Shown: positions 16,959 through 24,873 of the stretch, in pieces
Numbering within the stretch: the stretch's first letter is position 1
Layout: the number at the start of each line of letters is the position of its first letter
Source: Paraburkholderia franconis
GTDB taxonomy: Bacteria > Pseudomonadota > Gammaproteobacteria > Burkholderiales > Burkholderiaceae
Assembly (NCBI RefSeq): GCF_009362735.1
Contig: NZ_WHNP01000017.1
Span: 1 to 64,000 of the forward strand
DNA length: 64,000 nucleotides
Reading direction: 5' to 3'
Notes under the pieces: model-generated
Database searches by the model: none
Seen by the model: only the letters and a program-made list of their open reading frames with translations
Told to the model about the DNA's origin: nothing
Translations under genes and position numbers: made by a program

Positions 16959-18299
16959 ATGCACATCGCCATTTCTGCTGTCACGGTCGCGGTGGCTGCA
17001 ATCGTCATCTGGTGGTCGCTTCATCCGCGCCGCGTCGCTTCCGCTCGCGAGCGGACGTTCGCGTATACGCGCAATGGGCCGTCTCTCGTGCCGATGCTTC
17101 ATCGCGTGACGGACGCTGTTGCGCATTTGCGGACGACGCGCGGCGCGGCCGGTCTCTTTGCCGTCGCGCGTCGGCAGCCCGGCACCATGACCGAGCTTGC
17201 CGACGTGTTCGAATGTTTGCCCGTCGCGTCCGTCGTCTTCGACGAGCATGGCGTGATCGTGCTTGCCAACGCGCAGGCCGAGCGGCTTTTCGATTATCGG
17301 CGCGGCGTGCTGAGCGGCGCGTGTGTCGGCCTCGTCGCGCCGGCGCTGTCGCAGGAGAGCTGCGCCGCCACGGGCGCGTCGCCGAACGTGAGCCGGCTGG
17401 CCGTGACTGGCACGCGCAATCTGCGCGCGCGTCGCCGCGACGGCAGCGAGTTTCCCGTCGAGATTGCGACGAGCACGATCCGCTACGAAGGACGCGTCGC
17501 GACCGTCGCGTTCATCACCGACATGACCGAGCGCTTCGAGCTCGAACGCAATCGCCGGGAGCTTGCGCATCTGACGCGCGTATCGATGATGGGCGAGCTT
17601 GCCGCGTCGCTCGCGCACGAACTGAACCAGCCGCTGACAGCCATCCTCAGCAACGGCCAGGCCGCGCAGCGTTTCATGGACAAGGTGCCGATCGACCTCG
17701 CTGAAGTGCGCGACATCCTGAAGGACATCGTCGACGACAGTGGCCGCGCGAGCGAAGTGATACGCCGGATGCGCGCATTCGTGAAGAAGGAAGAGCAGCA
17801 GCAACTCGCGAGTCTCGATGCGGGCGGATTGCTGCGCGACGTGGCGTTGCTCGTGCATAGCGATGCCGTCGCGCGCGGCATCCATGTATCGCATGTGATC
17901 GACGACGGACTGCCGCCCGTGCGCGGCGACAAGGTGCAACTCCAGCAGGTGCTGCTCAATCTGCTGCTCAACGCGTTCGATGCCGTCAGCGAGTGCGACG
18001 CGCCCAGCCGCGTAGTTGCACTCTTTGCGCAACTCGATCGCGAAGGCATGGTGCGCATTGCCGTGCGTGACCGTGGACATGGACTGACGCCCGACAAGCT
18101 CGAATGCATCTTCAAGCCGTTCGTCACGTCGAAGCCGCAGGGTCTGGGGCTCGGTCTGTCGATCAGCCGCTCGATCGTGCAGATGCACGGCGGCCGCTTG
18201 TGGGCCGAGACCAATCCGGATCAGGGCATGACGTTCTATATCGCGTTGCCTGCATCGCGAGACGCATGCAACGCGGGCGCTGCGCAGGGGGCGTCATGA
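16959..18299 (+). CDS. PAS-domain sensor histidine kinase (FixL-like)
   Basis: A 446-residue kinase. An N-terminal hydrophobic helix (about 3-22) anchors it to the inner membrane with essentially no periplasmic domain. A PAS domain at about 80-195 (ECLPVASVVFDEHGVIVLANAQAERLF, then RRDGSEFPVEI) would sense a cytosolic or redox signal. The dimerisation/phosphotransfer region has SLAHELNQPL with the phospho-His near residue 220. The ATPase domain carries the N box NLLLNAFDAV and the G boxes DRGHGL and GLGLGLSIS. No haem-ligand pattern was verified, so 'FixL-like' refers to architecture and the FixJ partner. Its stop overlaps the regulator's start by ATGA, so the two are translationally coupled. 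Confidence 0.9.
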   Translation: MHIAISAVTVAVAAIVIWWSLHPRRVASARERTFAYTRNGPSLVPMLHRVTDAVAHLRTTRGAAGLFAVARRQPGTMTELADVFECLPVASVVFDEHGVIVLANAQAERLFDYRRGVLSGACVGLVAPALSQESCAATGASPNVSRLAVTGTRNLRARRRDGSEFPVEIATSTIRYEGRVATVAFITDMTERFELERNRRELAHLTRVSMMGELAASLAHELNQPLTAILSNGQAAQRFMDKVPIDLAEVRDILKDIVDDSGRASEVIRRMRAFVKKEEQQQLASLDAGGLLRDVALLVHSDAVARGIHVSHVIDDGLPPVRGDKVQLQQVLLNLLLNAFDAVSECDAPSRVVALFAQLDREGMVRIAVRDRGHGLTPDKLECIFKPFVTSKPQGLGLGLSISRSIVQMHGGRLWAETNPDQGMTFYIALPASRDACNAGAAQGAS

Positions 18300-19069
18300 G
18301 CGAAATAAACTGCATGAACGGCACGACGAGCGAAGTCGCGACGGAAGCACCCGCGCTCGTCTATGTCGTCGACGACGACCCGTCGGTGTGCCGCGCGCTG
18401 ACGCGTCTCGTCAAATCCGCCGGCTACGGCGTCGAGGCATATGGTTCGGCACGCGAGTTTCTCGACCACGCGTGCGCCGCGCATGCGCCCGCCTGCGTGG
18501 TGCTCGACGTGCAGTTGCCCGATCTGAGCGGGCTCGAATTGCAGCGCGAACTCGACGAGCGTTTGCCCATCATCTTTCTGACGGGACACGGCGACATCGC
18601 GATGACGGTCGGCGCAATCAAGGCGGGCGCGACCGATTTCCTCACCAAGCCCGTGCACGACGACGACCTGTTGCGCGCGATCGAACAGGCGCTCGCGCAT
18701 TCCGTGCAAGTGTCGAACGCGATGCACGAGCTCGAAGTGCTGCGCAGCCGCGTCGGGCGTCTGACGGTGCGCGAGCGCGAAGTGATGAATCTCATCGTGC
18801 TCGGCCGTCTGAACAAGCAGGTCGCCTGCGAACTCGGTACCGTCGAGAAAACCGTCAAGGCGCATCGCGCGCGCGTGATGCAGAAGATGGAAGTCAATTC
18901 GCTCGCCGAGCTCGTGCGCATCGCCGACAAGATTGCCGTCGCGACTGTCGCACGCAATCCCTTCAGTTCGCAGGCACCGCATACGGGCGCACCTCACGTT
19001 GCGCGCGAGGCAACCCGCGAGCGGATACGGGACCAAGGTCCAATACCGCAGGCGCCCTCAGTCTCATAG
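18296..19069 (+). CDS. FixJ-type response regulator (receiver + LuxR HTH)
   Basis: The cognate regulator of the kinase upstream (257 residues; ATG at 18296 within the kinase stop). The receiver domain (about 20-140) has the acidic triad DDD at 26-28, phospho-acceptor Asp71 and the conserved Lys in LTKP. The C-terminal LuxR/GerE helix-turn-helix (about 155-215) includes LTVREREVMNLI and the recognition stretch KTVKAHRARVMQKM. Phosphorylation would promote dimerisation and DNA binding. The last 40 residues extend past the HTH and cover a GGACCAAGGTCC palindrome in the DNA. Likely targets are the genes downstream, by position. Confidence 0.92.
   Translation: MSEINCMNGTTSEVATEAPALVYVVDDDPSVCRALTRLVKSAGYGVEAYGSAREFLDHACAAHAPACVVLDVQLPDLSGLELQRELDERLPIIFLTGHGDIAMTVGAIKAGATDFLTKPVHDDDLLRAIEQALAHSVQVSNAMHELEVLRSRVGRLTVREREVMNLIVLGRLNKQVACELGTVEKTVKAHRARVMQKMEVNSLAELVRIADKIAVATVARNPFSSQAPHTGAPHVAREATRERIRDQGPIPQAPSVS
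19030..19041. promoter_or_regulatory. Palindrome GGACCAAGGTCC, copy 1
   Basis: A 12-bp perfect palindrome inside the 3' end of the FixJ-type regulator gene, 90 bp ahead of the receiver-only regulator start. It is identical in core to the copy at 19603-19614. Confidence 0.5.
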
Positions 19070-19130
19070 TCTATTGCTGAAGCCTTCACGCATCGCTGCG
19101 TGCGCGTGGCCGGTCAATGGACTATTCAGA

Positions 19131-19517
19131 ATGGGCACAGACAAACCCTTCGTCGTCGTCGTCGACGACGATGCGTCGGTGGGCAGGGCGATCAAGCGTC
19201 TGTTGCGCTCCGTCGGGATTGCGGCCGACACGTACGCGAGTGGCGATGCGTTTCTCGACGTGCTGTCGGCCACGCCCGCGTATCGCCCCGACTGCGTGAT
19301 ACTCGATGTGCAAATGCCCGGCTCCAACGGGATCGAGGTCCAGGGTCGGCTGGCGGGCAGCACCGTGCCCGTCATTTTCATCACGGCCCACGACGACGCG
19401 GGCGTGCGCGAAGCCGCGCTCGCGGCGGGTGCGAAGGCCTATCTGCGCAAGCCATTCAACGACGTGCTTTTCATCAGGACAGTGTGTGCCGTGCTCGGCA
19501 TCGCTGCGCCGCTATGA
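19131..19517 (+). CDS. Receiver-only response regulator
   Basis: A 128-residue single-domain response regulator with no output domain. The acidic pocket is at VDDD (11-14), the phospho-acceptor is Asp59 in VILDVQMPG, Thr/Ala follow in FITAHDD, and the conserved Lys is in YLRKPF. The start at 19131 is the first in-frame ATG matching the family start; longer frames upstream overlap the preceding gene. Such proteins act as phosphate sinks or as protein-protein switches for a kinase, here presumably the one at 16959. It lacks an obvious strong ribosome site. Confidence 0.85.
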   Translation: MGTDKPFVVVVDDDASVGRAIKRLLRSVGIAADTYASGDAFLDVLSATPAYRPDCVILDVQMPGSNGIEVQGRLAGSTVPVIFITAHDDAGVREAALAAGAKAYLRKPFNDVLFIRTVCAVLGIAAPL

Positions 19518-19599
19518 CACTTCTTCTCGCGCGAATAAACGGCGTCGAACGCCTGCGTGCAGGCGCTTGCGTGCGAGTGCCGCGCGGCCAAAAAAGGGT

Positions 19600-19617
19600 A
19601 TTGGACCAAGGTCCAAT
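19600..19617. promoter_or_regulatory. Palindrome ATTGGACCAAGGTCCAAT, copy 2
   Basis: A perfect 18-bp palindrome about 140 bp upstream of the glycine-zipper gene. Its 12-bp core equals the copy at 19030-19041. It has the size of an operator for a dimeric HTH protein, and the FixJ-type regulator encoded just upstream is the obvious candidate (inference). Confidence 0.55.
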
Positions 19618-19755
19618 TGTCTTTGCCATGGCCGGATTCCACACTTCATTGCATTGGAGTCGCCAGGCCGACTGGCGCATCTGGATTCGTCCGCCGCGCG
19701 ATGCGCGCGCAACGCGTGCGACGGGCCCAATCGTATCGACATGGGGAGATTGATC

Positions 19756-20232
19756 ATGAAACAGGCGCTTCCTGTCACCTGGATGCTTGCCGCGTTGCTG
19801 CTGGCAGACGTTGCATCGGCGCAGCAGCCGATCTTCTATCCGGCCAAGGGCCAGAGCCAGCAGAAGCAGGCTAACGACATGTCGCAATGCGAGAGCTGGG
19901 CGACGCAGAACACGGGCGTCAATCCCGCCGTGCTCGCGCAGAACTCGGCGAATCAACCGCCGCCGCCCCAGCAGTCGGGACAGCGCTTGCGCGGCGCGGC
20001 AGGCGGCGCGGCGACAGGCGCGGCGATCGGCGCGATCGCGGGCGACGCCGGCAAGGGCGCGGCAGCGGGCGCCATCGCGGGCACGGTGGTGGGCGGCTCG
20101 CGGCAGCGCCGTCAGGCGGCCGCCGCGCAGGAGCAGCAGCAGGCAGCTCAACAGCAGACATCGCAGCAGATGGCCACATGGAACCGCGCGCTTGCAGCAT
20201 GCATGAACGGACGCGGATATACGGTGCAATGA
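19756..20232 (+). CDS. Secreted glycine-zipper protein
   Basis: A 158-residue exported protein. The ATG at 19756 is preceded by GGGGA at 8 nt; an in-frame ATG at 19741 is possible but badly placed. A signal peptide ends near ADVASA (residue 22). The centre holds a long Gly/Ala zipper (about 80-115: GGAATGAAIGAIAGDAG and similar), which in this protein class inserts in or spans the outer membrane. It is followed by a Gln/Ala-rich stretch and a short C-terminal WNRALAACMNGRGYTV motif seen in related envelope proteins. It precedes the RND operon by 23 bp and probably belongs to the same regulon. Function is unknown. Confidence 0.75.
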   Translation: MKQALPVTWMLAALLLADVASAQQPIFYPAKGQSQQKQANDMSQCESWATQNTGVNPAVLAQNSANQPPPPQQSGQRLRGAAGGAATGAAIGAIAGDAGKGAAAGAIAGTVVGGSRQRRQAAAAQEQQQAAQQQTSQQMATWNRALAACMNGRGYTVQ

Positions 20233-20255
20233 CGCGGCGATCGAAGGGGGCCACG

Positions 20256-21584
20256 ATGAACTGTCGATCGCAAATTGCGTTGTTCCGGGCGGATTCTGCC
20301 GCCGTGCGGCGCGCGGGCCGCCTGATGCCGCGTGTCGCGCTGGCGTCGGCGCTCGTGTGCGTCCTTTCTCTGAACGCATGCAAAAAGGCCCCCGCGGAGG
20401 CAGCCCGGCCGCCCGTCGAGGTGACGGTGGTCACGGTCGCGCAAAAGGAAACCCCCGTCGCATTCGAATTCACCGCGCAGACGCAAAGCTCGCGCGAGGT
20501 CGAGATCCGCGCGCGCGTCGAGGGCTTTCTCGAGAAGCGCATGTACACGGAAGGCGCGCTCGTGCAGCCCGGCCAGGTGCTGTTCGTGATGGACCGCAAG
20601 CCGTTCGAGGCCGCGCTGCAAACGGCCAAGGGCGCGCTCGCGCAGCAGCAGGCGCGCCTGCTCGTGACCAAGCAGAACCTCGCGCGCGTGGTCCCGCTTG
20701 CCGCGCAGAACGCGTTGAGCAAGAAGGATCTCGACGATGCGACGGGCAACGAGAAGCAGGCCGAAGCCGCTGTCATCGCCGCGCAGGGCGAAGTGCAGAC
20801 GGCCGAGCTGAACCTGAGCTACACGACGATCCGTTCGCCGCTCAAGGGCCTCTCGAGCTTCGCGCGCGTGCAGGACGGCAGCTATGTGACGCCGACGCAG
20901 TCGGGGCTGCTCACCTACGTCTATCAGCTCGATCCGATGTGGGTGAACTTCAGCATCTCGGAGAACGAGTTGTTGCGCTATCGCGAGCAGGTCACGAAAG
21001 GCCTGCTGCGCTTTCCGCCCGGCAACCAGTTCGACGTGACGGTGATACTCGCCGACGGCTCGATCTATCCGCAGCAGGGGCGCATCGACTTCACGAACCC
21101 CGCGTTCAGCCAGGAGACGGGCACCTTCCTCGTGCGCGCCGTGTTCGGAAATCCCGACGGCACGCTCAAGCCCGGCCAGTTCGTGCGCGCGAAGGTGTCG
21201 GGCGCCGTGCGGCCCAACGCGATTCTGGTGCCGCAGCGCGCGGTGCTGCAGGGCGCGAAGAGCCACTTCGTGTGGGTGCTCGACCAGAACGGGAAGCCGC
21301 ATCAGCGCGTGATCGACGTAGGCGACTGGCACGGCGACGACTGGTTCGTCAATGAAGGGCTGAAGGCGGGCGAGCGCGTGGTGGTCGACGGCGCGATCCG
21401 TGTGTCGTCGGATTCGACGATCAAGGTGGTGAGCGCGCCCACTGCGCCTGGCGCTCCAGCGCCCGCATCCGCGCCTGCTGCCGCGGCGTCGGCGCCGGCA
21501 TCGACGCTGGCGCAAGCACAAACACGACGACAAACGCAGGCGCATCCCGGCAGCAGCGGAACGAGCACCAGTACAAGTCCCTGA
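20256..21584 (+). CDS. RND efflux periplasmic adaptor (membrane fusion) lipoprotein
   Basis: A periplasmic adaptor joining the RND pump to the outer-membrane channel. The ATG at 20256 follows AAGGGGG; a start at 20229 is less well placed. It has a lipoprotein signal with lipobox LNAC (Cys42). The order of domains is a first beta-barrel/lipoyl half (EIRARVEGFLEKRMYTEG), a coiled-coil alpha-hairpin (about 105-180), the second lipoyl half (LNLSYTTIRSPLKGLSS), then beta-barrel and membrane-proximal domains. The Ala/Pro-rich tail (about 400-442) is low complexity. It is homologous to AcrA/MexA. The pump's substrate is not predictable. Confidence 0.93.
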   Translation: MNCRSQIALFRADSAAVRRAGRLMPRVALASALVCVLSLNACKKAPAEAARPPVEVTVVTVAQKETPVAFEFTAQTQSSREVEIRARVEGFLEKRMYTEGALVQPGQVLFVMDRKPFEAALQTAKGALAQQQARLLVTKQNLARVVPLAAQNALSKKDLDDATGNEKQAEAAVIAAQGEVQTAELNLSYTTIRSPLKGLSSFARVQDGSYVTPTQSGLLTYVYQLDPMWVNFSISENELLRYREQVTKGLLRFPPGNQFDVTVILADGSIYPQQGRIDFTNPAFSQETGTFLVRAVFGNPDGTLKPGQFVRAKVSGAVRPNAILVPQRAVLQGAKSHFVWVLDQNGKPHQRVIDVGDWHGDDWFVNEGLKAGERVVVDGAIRVSSDSTIKVVSAPTAPGAPAPASAPAAAASAPASTLAQAQTRRQTQAHPGSSGTSTSTSP

Positions 21585-21623
21585 TCCGATGACGACCCGA
21601 CGCCGTCCGGCGCAACCGATCCG

Positions 21624-24600
21624 ATGAACATCTCTCACTTCTGCATCGACCGTCCGATCTTCGCCTCGGTCATCTCGATCGTCATCACGCTGGGCGGCGC
21701 GCTGACGATGCTCGCGCTGCCGACCGCGCAGTATCCGGACATCACCCCGCCGCAGATCACGATCTCCGCGACCTATCCGGGCGCGAGCGCCGACGTGGTC
21801 GCCAACAACGTCGCCGCGCCGATCGAGCAGCAGGTCAACGGCGCGGACAACATGATCTACATGAGCTCGTCGAGCTCGTCGACGGGCAACCTGACGATCA
21901 ACGCGTACTTCCAGATCGGCACGAACCCCGAGCTCGCGCAAGTCGACGTGCAGAACCGCGTGAACCTCGCGCTGCCGCAACTGCCGCAGTCGGTGACGGC
22001 GCAGGGCGTGCAGGTGCAGAAGAAGTCGCAGGCGTTCATGATGGTGATCGCGATCTACTCGCCCACCGAGCGCTACGACGCGACGTACATCGCGAACTAC
22101 GCGAACGTCTACGTGCTCGATGCGCTCAAGCGCATACCCGGCGCGAACCAGTCGAGCATCTTCGGCACGCCCGACTACGCGATGCGCATCTGGCTGCGCC
22201 CCGACCGCATGGCGCAGCTAGGCATCACGGCCGCCGACGTGCAGCGCGCCGTCGCCAACCAGAACCAGCAGTTCGCAGTCGGGCGCCTCGGCCAGTCGCC
22301 GACGGGTGCCGCCGTCGAGCAATCGTTCGCCGTCACCACATCGGGGCGGCTCACGGAGCCGTCCGAGTTCGAGAACATCATCATTCGCGCGCAGAGCGGG
22401 GGCGCGGCGATCGTGCGCCTGAAGGACATCGGGCGCGCCGAGCTCGGCCAGAAGGACTACTCGATCCGCAGCCGCTTCCAGGGCAAGCCCGCCACCGTGC
22501 TCGCCGTCTACCAGCAGCCGGGCGCCAACGCGCTGGACGTCTCGAAGCAGGTGCGCGCGACGCTCGCCGAGATGAAGAAGTCGTTCCCCGAGGGCATCGA
22601 CTACGAGATCGCGATGGACACCACCGAGTTCACGCGGGCGTCGATCACCGACGTGGTGCACACGTTCTTCGAGGCCGTCGTGCTGGTGGTGATCGTCGTG
22701 TTCGTGTTCCTGCAGAGCCTGCGCGCGACGCTGATTCCGGTGCTCGCCGTGCCCGTGTCGATCGTCGGCACGTTCATGGGGATGGAGGCGCTCGGCTTCT
22801 CGATCAACATGCTCACGCTGTTCGGCATGGTGCTCGCAATCGGTATCGTGGTGGACGATGCGATCGTCGTGATCGAGAACGTCGAGCGCAACATGACGGT
22901 GCACAAGCTCGATCCGAAGACGGCTTCGAAGCAGGCGATGGACGAAGTGGCGGGCCCCGTGATCGCGATCGTGCTCGTGCTGTGCGCGGTGTTCGTGCCC
23001 GTGGCGTTTCTCGGCGGCATCACCGGGCAGATGTACAAGCAGTTCGCGATCACGATCGCGATCTCGGTGGTGATCTCGGGCGTCGTCGCGCTCACGCTGT
23101 CGCCCGCGCTCGCATCGCTGCTGCTCAAGCCCGGACATCACGAGAAGAAGGGCTTTTTCCGCTGGTTCGACAACCAGTTCGCGCGGATGACGGCGGGCTA
23201 CACGCGTGCGGTGCGCGTCATCATCAAGCGCTTCGTGATCGCGCTGCTGATCTTTGCCGGCATGATCGTGCTATCCGTCATGATGATGCGCTCGATCCCG
23301 ACCGCGTTCCTGCCGCCCGAGGATCAGGGCTATCTGCTGGGCGCCGTGATCATGCCCGATGCGGCGTCGCTGGACCGCACGGGGCAGGTGTCGGACCGCG
23401 TGTCCGAGTATTTCATGAAGCAGCCGGCCGTCGGCAGCATCACGACCGTCGACGGCTTCAGCATTCTCGACAGCCAGAACAAGAACAACTCGTCGACCTT
23501 CTTCGTGGGCTTCAAGAGTTTCGACGAGCGCTACAAGTCGGACAACATCCGCACGCAGAATGCGCGCGCCGTGCTCGTCGACGCGTACAAGGCACTGTCG
23601 CAGGTCCGCGAGGGCATCGTCGTGCCTCTGAATCCGCCGTCGATTCCCGGTCTGGGCACCACGGGCGGCACGGAGATGTGGATCCAGAGCAAGGGCGACG
23701 CGACCATCGCGCAGTTCGCCGCCGTCGTCAACGATTTCGTCGCGAGGGCCAAGCAGCGCCCCGAGCTGACGGGCGTCACGTCGACCTTCAACGCGGACTC
23801 GCAGCAACTGCTCGTGGACGTCGACCGCGACAAGGCCGAAACACTGGGCGTGCCCGTCGAGGACGTCTACAGCGCGATGCAGACGATGTTCGGCTCGCTG
23901 TACGTGTCGCAGTTCAACCGTTCGAGCCGCCTGTGGCAGGTGATCCTGCAGGCCGAGCCGTCGTACCGGCTGAAGCCCGAAGACCTCACGCAGATTTTCG
24001 TGCGCAGCAAGACGGGGAGCATGGTGCCGCTCAAGTCGGTGGTGACTTCGCACTACGTGACGGGCCCGGACCTCATCACGCGCTTCAACAACTTCCCGGC
24101 CGTGAAGATCACCGCGAACGCGGCGCCCGGCTATGCATCGGGCCAGGTGATCAGCGCGCTCGAAGAACTCGCTGCGTCGATGCCGTCGGACTACGGCATC
24201 GCGTGGAGCGGCGAGGCGTTCGAAGCGAAGCAGTCGGGCGGCACGTCGGGGCTCGTGTTCGTGTTCGGGCTGATCATGGTGTTCCTGATCCTCGCGGCGC
24301 AGTACGAGAAGTGGAGCCTGCCGTTCGGCGTGTTGATGGCGGTGCCGTTCGCGCTCTTCGGCGCGCTGCTCGCGATCATGCTGCGCGGGCTCAACAACGA
24401 CGTGTACTTCCAGATCGGCCTCACGATGCTGGTGGCGCTCGCGGCGAAGAACGCGATCCTGATCTTCGAGTTCGCGGTGATCAACCGCGAGGCGGGCAAG
24501 TCCGTGTTCGACGCGACGATGACGGCAGCCGAGGAGCGGCTGCGCCCGATCGTGATGACGTCGCTCGCGTTCATCCTCGGCTGCGTGCCGCTCGCGATCG

Positions 24601-24872
24601 CGACGGGCGCTTCGGCCAACAGCCGCCACTCGATCGGTACGGGCGTAATCGGCGGGATGCTGGGCGCGACGGCGATTGCCGTGTTCTTCATCCCGATGTT
24701 CTTCTGGGCGCTCGAATCGATGTCGGAGAAGAGCGGCAAGAAGAAGGGGCAGACGCCGCCTGCTTCGCCTGAAGCAGCGACTTCTTCGAAGACGGTACCG
24801 CCTTCGGTGCCGGGACCGGCGGGCACGGGCGGACCGACGATCACGCCGTCCGCTCCACGCGAGGGCGACTGA
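21624..24872 (+). CDS. RND multidrug efflux permease (HAE1 family)
   Basis: An inner-membrane proton-driven exporter of the AcrB/MexB type, 1082 residues, with 12 transmembrane helices and two large periplasmic loops. It begins MNISHFCIDRPIFASVISI. The proton-relay region in TM4 is LAIGIVVDDAIVVIENVER, with the two essential Asp residues. Hydrophobic-amphiphilic exporter signatures such as PDITPPQITISATYPGAS and ALAAKNAILIFEFA are present. The C-terminus after the last helix is a Pro/Ser-rich tail of about 40 residues. It is transcribed between its adaptor and its outer-membrane partner (1 bp from the latter). Confidence 0.96.
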   Translation: MNISHFCIDRPIFASVISIVITLGGALTMLALPTAQYPDITPPQITISATYPGASADVVANNVAAPIEQQVNGADNMIYMSSSSSSTGNLTINAYFQIGTNPELAQVDVQNRVNLALPQLPQSVTAQGVQVQKKSQAFMMVIAIYSPTERYDATYIANYANVYVLDALKRIPGANQSSIFGTPDYAMRIWLRPDRMAQLGITAADVQRAVANQNQQFAVGRLGQSPTGAAVEQSFAVTTSGRLTEPSEFENIIIRAQSGGAAIVRLKDIGRAELGQKDYSIRSRFQGKPATVLAVYQQPGANALDVSKQVRATLAEMKKSFPEGIDYEIAMDTTEFTRASITDVVHTFFEAVVLVVIVVFVFLQSLRATLIPVLAVPVSIVGTFMGMEALGFSINMLTLFGMVLAIGIVVDDAIVVIENVERNMTVHKLDPKTASKQAMDEVAGPVIAIVLVLCAVFVPVAFLGGITGQMYKQFAITIAISVVISGVVALTLSPALASLLLKPGHHEKKGFFRWFDNQFARMTAGYTRAVRVIIKRFVIALLIFAGMIVLSVMMMRSIPTAFLPPEDQGYLLGAVIMPDAASLDRTGQVSDRVSEYFMKQPAVGSITTVDGFSILDSQNKNNSSTFFVGFKSFDERYKSDNIRTQNARAVLVDAYKALSQVREGIVVPLNPPSIPGLGTTGGTEMWIQSKGDATIAQFAAVVNDFVARAKQRPELTGVTSTFNADSQQLLVDVDRDKAETLGVPVEDVYSAMQTMFGSLYVSQFNRSSRLWQVILQAEPSYRLKPEDLTQIFVRSKTGSMVPLKSVVTSHYVTGPDLITRFNNFPAVKITANAAPGYASGQVISALEELAASMPSDYGIAWSGEAFEAKQSGGTSGLVFVFGLIMVFLILAAQYEKWSLPFGVLMAVPFALFGALLAIMLRGLNNDVYFQIGLTMLVALAAKNAILIFEFAVINREAGKSVFDATMTAAEERLRPIVMTSLAFILGCVPLAIATGASANSRHSIGTGVIGGMLGATAIAVFFIPMFFWALESMSEKSGKKKGQTPPASPEAATSSKTVPPSVPGPAGTGGPTITPSAPREGD

Positions 24873-24873
24873 C

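Noticed and set aside
20148..21980. 610-codon minus-strand open frame across the efflux adaptor and permease genes
   Set aside because: It is antisense to clear RND genes and has the Arg/His-rich composition of frames opposite high-GC genes.
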